Shown: piece after piece, positions 8,079 to 15,819 of the stretch
How positions within the stretch are numbered: the first letter of the stretch is position 1
How the letters are laid out: each line of letters starts with the position of its first letter
Source: Phycisphaerae bacterium
Lineage (GTDB): Bacteria > Planctomycetota > Phycisphaerae > UBA1845
NCBI GenBank assembly: GCA_029260015.1
Contig: JAJDEB010000006.1
Coordinates: 1 to 33,189 of the forward strand
Length of the DNA: 33,189 nt
Reading direction: 5' to 3'
Position numbers and translations under genes: made by a program
Notes under the pieces: generated by a model
Databases searched by the model: none
What the model was told of the DNA's origin: nothing
Seen by the model: only the letters and a program-made list of their open reading frames with translations

Positions 8079-11000
8079 CTAGAGTGCGCGTTGAGATCGT
8101 TTGGGGTCGTCTGCAAGTTGCTCTTCCGTGCAGAAACGGGTGTTGGCATACTCGCTGACGTCGAACACGACGCTTAGCACGACCGGTACGAGCAGTAGCG
8201 TGAACACTGTTGAGACCGCAAGTCCGCCGACGACGACTGCGCCCAGACCCCGGTACAGTTCGCTTCCTGAACCTGGCATCAGAACCAACGGTAACATTCC
8301 GCCGACGCTTGTTAGCGTACTCATGAGGATCGGTCGCACGCGACTCTTGACGGCTTCGGTGATGGCCTCCCGCTTGGTCAAACGCTGAGCTTCGATTTCC
8401 ATCTCGCCGTTGAGCAGGTTCAGCGTTTGATGAACGATTAGGATTGCGTTGTTCACCACAACGCCAGCTAGGATGACAAACCCCAAGATCGTTAACACGT
8501 CCATGTTCTGCACTGGCATGTAGCGATCTGCCAGCGACCAATGATGCACCAACGCCAAGCCGATGAAACCGCCCAACGTTGCCAATGGCACCGATGCCAA
8601 AATGACCATCGGATAGGTCCAGCTTTGGAACAGCACGACCATCAACAGGTACACGACGAACAATGCGAGAAACAATGAACTGCTCAGCATGCCAACAGCA
8701 GTACCATCACCCAGCAATGCTTCACGGATCGCCGCCAGGTTACCGGCAGTTCCGGCTTGGTTGACCACGACAGCCGGATCAATTTTCTTTTCTTGGCGGA
8801 GTTGACTGACCGTAGAGTTCACCCGATCGACTGCGGTTTGCAGCGCCAACTCGGCTGGCGGAGTGAACTGCAATGTGACGGCGCGTTGTCGGGCGACGTG
8901 TTTGACACGGGCTGGCTCACGAATGTACTGCACATCTGCGAGCGATTCGAGATCGACGATGCTTCCGTCGGGCGTGGCGATCGGCGCATTGAGCATCGCC
9001 TCGATTGGATTGGGCTCGATCGCTGCGGGCGTAATGATCTTCAAATCTTTGAGTTCGCTACCATATTGAAACTGACGCGGCAGAATCCAACCGTCGCCAT
9101 TGACAGCCACCGCGTATCCCACGTCTCGCCGAGACATACCGAGATCGCGCAGGCGTTCATCATTTGGCGTCACCCGCAACTCAGGCGTCGGCAGCATGAA
9201 GTTTGCCGGCTCGGGGCGCACCGTTCCCGGACCAAATTCACCCATCAACGAAAACATCAGCGACGTCGCCGACGCGTTGACCCTCTCCAGGTCGTCACCA
9301 ATCATGTCGATTTTGATTGCCGAGCCTGACTGCCCGCCGTTTCGAAACAGCGGAAACTGAAACGTCAACCCAAGAACGTCCGGTGCCGTTTGTCCGGCGA
9401 CGGCTTCATTGAGCGTGCTCACCGTGTCGATGATGCGCGAACTGTCCTTTGCGATACCGGCGTGAAAAACGGATCCACCCCAGGCAACCAGGAAATAGTG
9501 ATCCAGACCGGGCGGAATGATTTCGCTTCCATCAGGCAATTTAATCGGTTGTCTGCGGTCTTCACCCGTGTAATCGGTTGCACCTGGGAGCGACTCGGCT
9601 TTGAATTTGTTCTCGGTGACTTCCCATGCGGGTCGAATTGCGTCTTCGAGTCGATCGCCAATTTCGGAAAGCTGATCGACGTTGTAACCCGGTGGAGGGA
9701 TCAGCACACCGAATACGATGTTTCGGTTTCCGCGCGGCAGGTAATCCATTGGCGGCATAAGCGCCGCGATACCCGCGATCGTGCCCAACGTGAAAACCGC
9801 AATGGTGGCCAGTCGCCGAGTCCACCCGCCGTTGAGCCAGTGGATCAGGTTCCCGACATGCGCAGGGAGGTTCGTAACGGTACGAACGCCATTGCGAAAA
9901 CTCGAGCAAATTCGCCCGACTCGCGAATGCGATTGATTCGCATCGTGAGAAACGTCGGGTTTGTTTGCAGGGCGGCGCAGGATCATTGCTGCTGCCGAAG
10001 GAATGACTGTGATTGAGACGATCATACTAAGTCCGACAGCGGCCATGATCGCCAGGGCGATGTCGCGGAAAAGCTGCCCAGCCGTTTCTTCGATTAAGAG
10101 AATCGGTAGAAAAACCACCAGCGTCGTCGCTGTCGATGCAACGACTGCCCCAGCCACTTCACGTGTCGCGTCGACACTGGCTGCCCGCACGCCCTTGCCC
10201 ATCTCCAAATGCCTGAAGATGTTTTCGATGACGACGATGGCGTTGTCCACCACCATACCGGTGGCGAATGCGATCCCTGCCAATGAAATGATGTTGAGCG
10301 AACGCCCAAGCCCGACCAGAATCGCAAGTGAGGCGATGACCGAAATCGGAATGGCGATCGCGATAATGCCGATCGTTCGTAATGATCGCAAGAACAACAG
10401 CAGAGTAATAACCGCGAGCGCACCACCGACGTAAATGTTGTTTTGCACCAAGGCGATCGCGTTGTTGACGTATGACGATGCGTCATAGGTTTGAACGAGT
10501 TCCAATTCGCCATTCATGCCCAGGCGTTTGGCTTCTTGTTCGAGAAGCCCGCCAGCCGAATTGAGCGCCCGCACTTCGTCCTGAATGTTGGTCATGGTCT
10601 CCAACAGGTTCGCACCGTGCGCGAGCTGGAAATTGAAGAACGGCATCAACACGCCGCGCGCCCGAACCCATTCGGTCATTTCCTTGTAGGTCGGTACAAC
10701 CTCGGCAACATCGCGCAGGTACACCGGTCCTGCCACATCACGACGGATCACCATCTCGCCGACGAGCTGCGGATCGTGAAATCGACCGACCGCTCGAACG
10801 CGGATATCGCTTTTCCCATCGGGCAGCAACCCACCCGAGAAGTTTTCGTTGGTGACTTTGATTGCATCGATCAGGTTTGCATAGGTGAGCCCGCGCTGTG
10901 CCAGTGCGGCAGGATCGACTCGGATTTGAACTTCGGCTTCGCGACCGCCGCGGATACCGACTTCGGACACGCCGGGAATACGCTCGAAGCGAGGTTTGAC

Positions 11001-11489
11001 CCGACGGTTCATGAAGTCATAAAGTGTCGTCGCGTCAAATTGGGGGTCCGACGAACTCAAACCTATCCACGCGATGTAGTCGATCGATTCCGGGTCAACA
11101 TCTTCGATGACGGGTTCATCGACACCGACAGGATACCCGGGAACTTCGCCGAGTTTTTGATCGACTTCGGCGACGGCTTGGCGGATATCAGTACCGGTTC
11201 GAAACTCCAGGCGAATGCTTCCCGAACCGGCTTGGCTGACGCTGGTCATCGAGACCAGACCGGTCAATTCGCTCAGAACTTCTTCCTGTTCTTCGATAAC
11301 GTCGGATTCGATTTCGGCGGCTGACGCGTTTTCCCAAAACGTCGAAACCGAAACGACGACCGAATCCACCGTTGGCGTCATCTGAATCGGAACCCGCGAG
11401 CCGGCCAGCAATCCAGCAAGGACCGCGAGAATCACGCCGACTGCCACAGTAATCGGTTGCTTGACGGCTTGTTCAATCAGACGATTCAT
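8079..11489 (-). CDS. RND efflux pump permease of the tetR-linked locus (HAE1-like)
   Basis: This 1136-residue permease is of the AcrB superfamily but clearly diverged from the one at 2264. It begins with a first helix (MNRLIEQAVKQPITVAVGVI) and the PIQMTPTVD turn, and has two large periplasmic loops. TM4 carries Asp415-Asn416 (GMVVDNAIVVIEN). In TM10 the usual Lys-Asn pair reads Asn1013-Asn1014 (GVVVNNAILIVHQ), so the Lys that takes part in proton relay in AcrB is absent. The C-terminal membrane block ends in SVGGMLPLVLMPGSGSELYRGL. The gene starts 37 bases after the adaptor stop, with GGAGAGG upstream. The substrate cannot be told. Loss of Lys is seen in other HAE1 subgroups, so it need not mean inactivity. 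Confidence 0.93.
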   Translation of the reverse strand: MNRLIEQAVKQPITVAVGVILAVLAGLLAGSRVPIQMTPTVDSVVVSVSTFWENASAAEIESDVIEEQEEVLSELTGLVSMTSVSQAGSGSIRLEFRTGTDIRQAVAEVDQKLGEVPGYPVGVDEPVIEDVDPESIDYIAWIGLSSSDPQFDATTLYDFMNRRVKPRFERIPGVSEVGIRGGREAEVQIRVDPAALAQRGLTYANLIDAIKVTNENFSGGLLPDGKSDIRVRAVGRFHDPQLVGEMVIRRDVAGPVYLRDVAEVVPTYKEMTEWVRARGVLMPFFNFQLAHGANLLETMTNIQDEVRALNSAGGLLEQEAKRLGMNGELELVQTYDASSYVNNAIALVQNNIYVGGALAVITLLLFLRSLRTIGIIAIAIPISVIASLAILVGLGRSLNIISLAGIAFATGMVVDNAIVVIENIFRHLEMGKGVRAASVDATREVAGAVVASTATTLVVFLPILLIEETAGQLFRDIALAIMAAVGLSMIVSITVIPSAAAMILRRPANKPDVSHDANQSHSRVGRICSSFRNGVRTVTNLPAHVGNLIHWLNGGWTRRLATIAVFTLGTIAGIAALMPPMDYLPRGNRNIVFGVLIPPPGYNVDQLSEIGDRLEDAIRPAWEVTENKFKAESLPGATDYTGEDRRQPIKLPDGSEIIPPGLDHYFLVAWGGSVFHAGIAKDSSRIIDTVSTLNEAVAGQTAPDVLGLTFQFPLFRNGGQSGSAIKIDMIGDDLERVNASATSLMFSLMGEFGPGTVRPEPANFMLPTPELRVTPNDERLRDLGMSRRDVGYAVAVNGDGWILPRQFQYGSELKDLKIITPAAIEPNPIEAMLNAPIATPDGSIVDLESLADVQYIREPARVKHVARQRAVTLQFTPPAELALQTAVDRVNSTVSQLRQEKKIDPAVVVNQAGTAGNLAAIREALLGDGTAVGMLSSSLFLALFVVYLLMVVLFQSWTYPMVILASVPLATLGGFIGLALVHHWSLADRYMPVQNMDVLTILGFVILAGVVVNNAILIVHQTLNLLNGEMEIEAQRLTKREAITEAVKSRVRPILMSTLTSVGGMLPLVLMPGSGSELYRGLGAVVVGGLAVSTVFTLLLVPVVLSVVFDVSEYANTRFCTEEQLADDPKRSQRAL

Positions 11490-11526
11490 GGCTTAGATCC
11501 TCTCCGCCCGTTTCACGCCTTGTTTG

Positions 11527-12660
11527 TTAGTTTTCTTGCGATTGGGCGAGCGTTGCGCCGGGCATCAACCGTTCGTTGCCTTCAACGATGACGGTGTCGC
11601 CGGCTTGCAAGTTCTCTGCATCGACCACGACGCGATCTTCCCAGTTGAACAACACCTTCACCGGCGTTCGTGATGCCTTGGTTGCGCCGTCTGCATCTTG
11701 TGTCGTGCGGTATACGTATGCTTCCTTGCCATTGCGCGTGACAGCCGACTTCGGAACAGTGAGTTGTTCGGCTTCATCGCTGGTGGGAATCCATGCGACG
11801 ACGGACATGCCCGGAGACAGAAGGTCGTCTGGGTTGTCCAGTGTAAGAATAACGCTGAAACTGCGCGCTTTCGGATCGACATCGGGGATGACCCGCAGTC
11901 CCGTCGAAGGGATCGTTTGGCCGACACCAATAACGTCTGCATAAATTCTGTCGGCGTACTGCGCGACGGGATCGGCGAAACGTTCGGGAACTTCCAAACG
12001 CGCTTCGATGGCGCCAGTCGAGACAAGCGTGACGATGGGTTCGCTAGGTTGCAGCCACTCGCCGGGATCGACGTGACGGGTGACCACGCGGGCATCGTAT
12101 GGAGCGCGCACCGTCATGTCGTCGAGACGAATTTGCAGCAACTCGGCTTGGTGTTGTCCCTCGAGGATGGCTCGCTGTGCGGCTTCCACCCGTGCTTTCG
12201 CGGCGCTGAATTCCGTTCGCGCGACCATCGCCTCTCGCTCGCTTGCTTCCAAACCTTCACGAAGATTTGTGAGTCGGCGGTTTTCGAATTCGGCGAACTC
12301 GAGTGCTGATTGGCGTTCGACCAAGTCGCTCTCGGTGCGGCTGACGCGGGCCAGTGTCTCTGCGAGTTGAGATTTCAGACGCCGGGCATCCAGTTGCGCA
12401 ATCACCTGGCCTTCCGTTACACGCATGCCCTCGTCAGTTACGATGCTAAGCACCTGCCCAGCCTCTTGAGATGCAACGGACGATCGGGCGACAGCTTGCA
12501 AGCTACCGGTGACGCGGCGATGTTCTTGCACACGCTCTGAGGTGACGGATTCGGTTCGCACAGGTATAGGCATTTGCGCGATTGCGGGCGTCGCCACGAG
12601 AATTGCAGCAGCGACTGATAGCATCGCGACAGCGGTACGGGGCTTTGGTTTGGCGTGCAT
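11527..12660 (-). CDS. RND efflux periplasmic adaptor (HlyD/AcrA-like)
   Basis: This 377-residue adaptor has a cleavable signal peptide (AAAILVATPAIA, cleaved before QMPIP) and no lipobox Cys, unlike the adaptor at 1052. Lipoyl-like halves (VLSIVTDEGMRVTEGQVIAQ and DMTVRAPYDARVVTRHVDPG) flank a long alpha-hairpin (about 90-165). A beta-barrel with GLRVIPDVDPKARSFSV and a membrane-proximal end (NLQAGDTVIVEGNERL) follow. The ATG is preceded by AGGAG at a 9-base distance. The gap to tetR holds an operator-like sequence, so the adaptor-pump pair probably has its own repressed promoter. No outer-membrane partner gene is adjacent. Confidence 0.92.
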   Translation of the reverse strand: MHAKPKPRTAVAMLSVAAAILVATPAIAQMPIPVRTESVTSERVQEHRRVTGSLQAVARSSVASQEAGQVLSIVTDEGMRVTEGQVIAQLDARRLKSQLAETLARVSRTESDLVERQSALEFAEFENRRLTNLREGLEASEREAMVARTEFSAAKARVEAAQRAILEGQHQAELLQIRLDDMTVRAPYDARVVTRHVDPGEWLQPSEPIVTLVSTGAIEARLEVPERFADPVAQYADRIYADVIGVGQTIPSTGLRVIPDVDPKARSFSVILTLDNPDDLLSPGMSVVAWIPTSDEAEQLTVPKSAVTRNGKEAYVYRTTQDADGATKASRTPVKVLFNWEDRVVVDAENLQAGDTVIVEGNERLMPGATLAQSQEN

Positions 12661-12677
12661 CGTGATCGCTCCTGATT

Positions 12678-12705
12678 AGAATAGACCGGTCGTCTAGTAA
12701 GCAGC
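12678..12705 (-). promoter_or_regulatory. TetR operator and weak promoter in front of adaptor/pump genes
   Basis: On the minus strand the sequence ACTAGACGACCGGTC is nearly identical to the one in front of tetR (ACTAGACGACTGGTC). It contains the palindrome GACCGGTC, resembling the TAGACCGGTCTA-type sites of some TetR-family repressors. A possible -10 box TATTCT lies directly after it (12678-12683); the -35 is poor. Two copies of one sequence flanking the regulator gene argue for an operator. Confidence 0.6.
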
Positions 12706-12719
12706 TAAAAAAAGAGTTT

Positions 12720-13310
12720 CTAGATCCGAGGCAGGGTCGTCGTTATGCGCTCGATGAACTGGTTGACGGCTTCCGTGTTTTGATCTATCTGCATGCGAAC
12801 TGTGCAGCCCTCCCAGGCATTGACGAGGAAGTCGGCCAACTCTTCCGGGTCTTGTGCTTCACTGATTTCGCCAGCAGCTTTTGCTTCCGTAAGCGCCCGT
12901 GCAAGTTGCGCGGACCAATCAGCGTAGGCATATTTGATTGCAAGACGCATAGGCTCACTCAACTGCGCCACTTCAAGGGCGAGTTTGGCAATCACGCATT
13001 CACGCATTGGACCCCGTTCGACATAGTGATCGCGCATCGCACCGAACAAATTCTGAACACGTTTGAGCGGACGCATTTGCCGGTCGCTGAGATGTTCACG
13101 AATGAACTCGGCATGGGCCGCCGCCGATTCTTCAATCACCGCAACGCCAAGGTCTTCTTTGGACTTGAAATAGTGGTAAAAGGATCCCTTCGGGACGTCG
13201 GCCAGATCAAGAATTTCCTTCAAACCGCATCCATTGAAACTCTTCGCCGCCATCGACGACGAACCAGCCTCGATAATACGGTCCTTGGTATTGGCGGTGG
13301 CAGCAGTCAT
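12720..13310 (-). CDS. TetR/AcrR-family transcriptional repressor
   Basis: This 196-residue protein has the TetR N-terminal helix-turn-helix. The DNA-recognition region reads GLKEILDLADVPKGSFYHYF (about 29-48), followed by KSKEDLGVAVIEE. The C-terminal ligand-binding half has RECVIAKLALEVAQLSEPMR, a pattern I associate with NemR/AcrR-like proteins, and WEGCTVRMQ. It presumably represses itself and the adaptor/pump genes downstream, since similar operator sequences precede both. The ATG lies only about 7 bases after the promoter -10 box and has no ribosome binding site, so the message is predicted to be leaderless. The gap to the adaptor gene is 59 bases. The inducer is unknown. Confidence 0.92.
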   Translation of the reverse strand: MTAATANTKDRIIEAGSSSMAAKSFNGCGLKEILDLADVPKGSFYHYFKSKEDLGVAVIEESAAAHAEFIREHLSDRQMRPLKRVQNLFGAMRDHYVERGPMRECVIAKLALEVAQLSEPMRLAIKYAYADWSAQLARALTEAKAAGEISEAQDPEELADFLVNAWEGCTVRMQIDQNTEAVNQFIERITTTLPRI

Positions 13311-13316
13311 GACAGA

Positions 13317-13344
13317 AATATACGACCAGTCGTCTAGTTGTCAA
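13317..13344 (-). promoter_or_regulatory. tetR promoter with operator in the spacer
   Basis: On the minus strand a perfect TTGACA (13339-13344) and TATATT (13317-13322) are 16 bases apart. The spacer is the operator sequence ACTAGACGACTGGTCG, which includes the inverted repeat ACGAC/GTCGT. A repressor bound here would block RNA polymerase directly. The expected start of transcription coincides with the A of the tetR ATG. Confidence 0.72.
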
Positions 13345-13392
13345 GTCTGAGGTTTTGAATTCCGCAAACAACCGTCGCGTCGCCGCAGGTCA

Positions 13393-13427
13393 CTGGTTCG
13401 AATCCAGGGGCCGCTATTTTCTTAAAT
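13393..13427 (+). pseudogene. tRNA-like 3' fragment (T-arm and acceptor end)
   Basis: AGGTCACTGGTTCGAATCCAG has the variable loop, T stem and universal T-loop GGTTCGAATCC of a tRNA, followed by GGGGCCGCTA, which could be the acceptor strand. No matching 5' half or anticodon arm was found upstream, and the last T-stem pair is mismatched. It sits just upstream of tetR at the border of the decayed region. It may be an attachment-site scar or chance; the isotype cannot be assigned. Confidence 0.35.
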
Positions 13428-13620
13428 GCATTAAAGGCAGTCGCTTACGCCTGCTTCCGTTCCTGGCTCCCCCATCCAATTCAGTCAACCGAAGGCCCGG
13501 ACGCGCTTGAATTGTTTGACTGGCCGAGTTCGGGACTGCGGACTGCCCATCCAAATGCCCTATTTGAGCAATGCACTGGCTAAGCGTCAGCCATTTGGCT
13601 TTCGAGGGTTCCACCCCCTA
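13414..13620 (-). pseudogene. Possible IS4-type transposase C-terminal remnant
   Basis: The minus-strand frame reads KAKWLTLSQCIAQIGHLDG, then TIQARPGLRLTELDG. This is reminiscent of the end of IS4/Tn5-like transposases, where a P.L..AV..IAQLGGFL segment is followed by GEPG...LWRGLQRL. Similarity breaks after HLDG and resumes later, as expected for a decayed copy. The match is from memory and weak. No start codon, IR or catalytic residues are seen. Confidence 0.3.
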
Positions 13621-13920
13621 GAGCGCCTTTCAACGCGCAATTGCCCATCGCAATCACAAGCCCAGCATACGTCATCACGTTGACCGCGCTACCGGGGAGC
13701 GTAAACGCCTGGCTGATACTGCTGCGGCCGCCCAAAGGTGCCGAGCGTCGCTATGCGTTTCTTCGAACCGCACATTGTGACTGCCGTTGACCACAACAGA
13801 TACCGCCGAAACGTCCCCGTTCGTAGTCCAGTCGGGAAGATCGTCAGCAAAACCACCTTTGGCTAACTCTTGCGCCAAAGCACGCGGAGCCATCCATCTA
13901 GCCAATGGGAATACGCCCCA
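13580..13920 (-). other. Decayed stretch with short open frames in several frames
   Basis: Protein-like pieces appear in different minus-strand frames, for example DDLPDWTTNGDVSAVSVVVN and SAVNVMTYAGLVIAMGN. None has a start signal, and they shift frame within about 100 bases. They probably belong to one or two broken genes, but I cannot assign a family. Confidence 0.3.
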
Positions 13921-13921
13921 C

Positions 13922-14575
13922 TCAGTGAACCAAAGATATCAAACCGGACCAGAAGACGCCGTACTTCACTCTGCGCGACGTGCGAAAAACGCTGGCCATG
14001 AAGTCACCGCTCGCGGGACTCGATGGTGCGATCAATGCCGGGCTTGAACGGCTAACGTTGATCTCTGCCTCCGGAATCGAGGTGTCGTCATGCACGGAGT
14101 TGTAAATCGCAATTTTACCACCATACGATTGCCCAAACGTACGTTGATTTGGATTCTCAACAAGTGTGCAGTTGACGAACTCCATCGAGCCGCGCTCGCA
14201 TAGAGCCGTATAGGCGGCGTTGCCGGTGTTGCCATGGAAGAGCGTGTTTAAAAATCGGACCGTCGTTTGCGAACCCGCCAGTCCAACGACGGAAGTTAAG
14301 TCGTTGGAGTAATTGTCTTCAAAGACGCATTGCTGGAACGTTGATGCTGAACCGCCACCTGCAAATTCGGCGCCCATTTCGCTCGCGCCGTTTTGGTTGT
14401 TCTGGAAACGGCAGCGCTGAATCGAGGCAGTTGCTTGGGTGACGATCCTTACAACCCCGCCAATGGTTCCAGTTGCGACGCCATTTCGAACCGTGATGTC
14501 CTCTGCGGAGAAGCTGCTATACAAGTTGACCGCGACAGTTTCTTTGTTTGGTTTGACGAATTGTGCGAGCGCAAA
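13922..14575 (-). pseudogene. Beta-helix (right-handed parallel) surface protein fragment
   Basis: An open minus-strand frame of about 200 codons reads as successive short beta-helix rungs: SIQRCRFQNNQNGASEMGA, TFQQCVFEDNYSND, VRFLNTLFHGNTGNAAYTA and MEFVNCTLVENP. Each rung has the aromatic-x-N/D-C-x-F/L-x-x-N pattern of polymorphic-membrane-protein or pectate-lyase-like repeats, common in large planctomycete exported proteins. The frame is closed by a TAA upstream of FALAQFVKPN, and its last 40 residues (SRSSPALIAPSSPAS onward) no longer look like rungs, so both ends are broken. There is no signal peptide or ribosome binding site. It is an internal fragment of a much larger gene. Confidence 0.6.
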
Positions 14576-14740
14576 TTAGCGGCAGAGGATGACTGACGCA
14601 TCGCCAAGGGATCGTTGCGCGCGGTGTTGACCGCGCAAATGGCCGAAAACTGGCCCAAATCACCGCAAAATACAAAATCCTTGCAAACTCTAACTCGCGT
14701 TGGTAGCGTCGTTTGCGCGTTAGAGGCTAAAGCCAGATCT

Positions 14741-14784
14741 GGATCACACCCGTGAGGTCGGGGGTTCAAGTCCCTCATCGCCCA
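14741..14784 (+). pseudogene. 3' half of a tRNA-Val (CAC)
   Basis: The 44 bases fit positions 30-73 of a tRNA: two 5' anticodon-stem bases GG, loop ATCACAC with anticodon CAC, stem CCGTG, variable loop AGGTC, T arm GGGGG-TTCAAGT-CCCTC, acceptor strand ATCGCCC and discriminator A. A 5' half starting GGGCGAT is not present upstream, and the bases before GG do not complete the anticodon stem. The fragment ends exactly where a TPR pseudogene begins. Such half-tRNAs are typical scars of integration at tRNA genes. The antisense ORF across it (MRDLNPRPHGCDPD) is a known tRNA artefact. Confidence 0.6.
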
Positions 14785-15010
14785 GTTTCGATGCTTTATT
14801 GAATATCTTCCTCAGCGCCTTTCAAGTCTCCACGCTGCTGTCGGATGCGGGACCGCGACGCTTACCGGTTGGCAAGGTTGATTTCATGTCGTGGAGTCTG
14901 GGCCTCTCCCCATTCGATGCTTCTCTGGATGTCGTCTTCCGCACCTCCCAAGTCACCGCGGCTCTGGCGGATGCTGGCCCGCAACGCATAGCGAGTTGAA
15001 TGCTCTCTCT
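14785..15010 (-). pseudogene. TPR-like repeat protein fragment with two in-frame stops
   Basis: The minus-strand frame contains two related segments, ALRASIRQSRGDLGGAEDD and ASRSRIRQQRGDLKGAEED, spaced about 42 residues apart. Each resembles a TPR helix pair (R.....GDL.GAE.D). A TAA lies between them where the first repeat has Tyr (NR-stop-AS against TRYAL). A second TAA follows DIQ where the first repeat has Arg-Ser (DIQRSIE). The fragment stops at the tRNA-Val half on one side and meets the truncated IS5 transposase on the other. It is a dead piece of a repeat protein. Confidence 0.55.
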
Positions 15011-15603
15011 CTGGTCGGCCAACGGCTGCGCCTCTTCCGATTCGATACTTCTTTGAATAGCCGGGCATCGAGTTCGTCGCTGTCGTAGGCTTTGTCGCCA
15101 ATGAGACGTTCGGGGGTTTCGGTGGTCATCATGAAGTCGAACAATCGTTGCACCAGTTTACTTTCGTGGGAACTGGCTGACGTGGTGTCGATGGAAACGG
15201 GTAAACCCCTGGCGTCGACCAAAACCATTATTTTTACGCCTTTTCCGGCTTTGGTATTTCCGATGCCGTCACCGCCGCCCTTGGCCTTAGCGAACGTGCC
15301 ATCGACGAAGCATTCGTTCAACTTATACCCGTTGCGCTCTTCAACGCATTGGCTAGCGTCGCGCATGATCTGTTCGACGACGCCAGCTTCGGTCCACGTT
15401 TGGAACCAACGATGAACGGTGCTCTTCGACCCAAAGCGTCGCGGCAGATCCTTCCACTTTGCGCCGTTGTCGAGCATCCAAAAAATACCCTGGATCACTT
15501 GCCGCTTGTACGCCGGTGGCCGGCCACCTTTCGGGCTAAGCGTATGATCCGGAATCCGTTCCACCAACCAATCGAGTTGCTCTTCCGTGAGTTTCATCAT
15601 CAT
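14953..15603 (-). pseudogene. IS5-family transposase, C-terminally truncated
   Basis: The ATG at 15603 opens a 216-codon frame. The N-terminus (LTEEQLDWLVERIPDH, then GRPPAYKRQVIQGIFWML and WKDLPRRFGSKSTVHRWF) is the helix-turn-helix DUF4096-like part of IS5 transposases. The DDE fold follows, with Asp101 in CFVDGTFAKAKGG and Asp170 in RLIGDKAYDSDELDARL. From about residue 186 the sequence becomes Arg-rich and unlike the family. The Y-(2)-R-(3)-E block with the catalytic Glu is missing, so the protein cannot be active. The first 185 residues have no stop or frameshift, so truncation is probably recent. Confidence 0.85.
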
Positions 15604-15649
15604 GCGAAAGAATACGAATGAACTAAATGTCCGGTTTTGGGATAGCCTC
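15049..15649 (-). mobile_element. IS5-family element, left end intact, right end lost
   Basis: The left terminal inverted repeat, read on the minus strand, is GAGGCTATCCCAAAACC (15633-15649), as expected for this IS5 subgroup. The transposase starts 30 bases further in. On the other side no matching repeat (GGTTTTGGGATAGCCTC reversed) is found, and transposase similarity stops near 15049, where TPR pseudogene sequence takes over. The left end lies directly against an ISL3 remnant. Confidence 0.7.
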
Positions 15650-15819
15650 TAGCTGCGCAGCCAGTGTGCCTGGCCTACGATCACTCAGTAAGTCGATCGG
15701 CTGATGCTTTTCGAGATCGCAGAGAAGCGTGCCGTATCGGCGTCCTTTGCGCCCAGCCCAATCGTCAACACCGAGTACCGGCAAGGTTGATAGCAGGGGC
15801 CTATCGCCTTGATGGGGTC
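15650..15819 (-). pseudogene. ISL3-family transposase remnant
   Basis: The minus-strand frame reads RPLLSTLPVLGVDDWAGRKG, then RRYGTLLCDLEKHQPIDLLS, then DRRPGTLAAQL. This is the start of the DDE domain of ISL3-type transposases (consensus VLGVDDFA.R.G..YGT.LVDLE...P.DLLPDR). The frame is closed by TGA upstream. Downstream it runs straight into the IS5 terminal repeat, so the last apparent residues (EAIPKPDI) are encoded by the IS5 end. The IS5 inserted here and the rest of the ISL3 gene has since been lost. Confidence 0.75.

Noticed and set aside
9390..10016. Plus-strand ORFs of up to 277 codons inside the minus-strand pump (also 10491-11324)
   Set aside because: They are frame shadows of the GC-rich pump gene; the minus-strand protein has full-length homology to RND pumps.
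13580..13720. Short frame SAVNVMTYAGLVIAMGN, reminiscent of Cof-type HAD phosphatases
   Set aside because: Similarity covers only about 16 residues, and the upstream catalytic motifs are absent. I leave it as unassigned decayed sequence.
14680..14740. Possible 5' half of the tRNA-Val (GTTGGTAGCG looks like a D-loop)
   Set aside because: No acceptor strand GGGCGAT precedes it, spacing to the anticodon loop is too long and the anticodon stem does not pair. Coincidence is more likely.
14449..14778. Minus-strand ORF beginning MRDLNPRPHGCDPD
   Set aside because: This is the familiar false protein obtained by translating the antisense strand of a tRNA 3' end.
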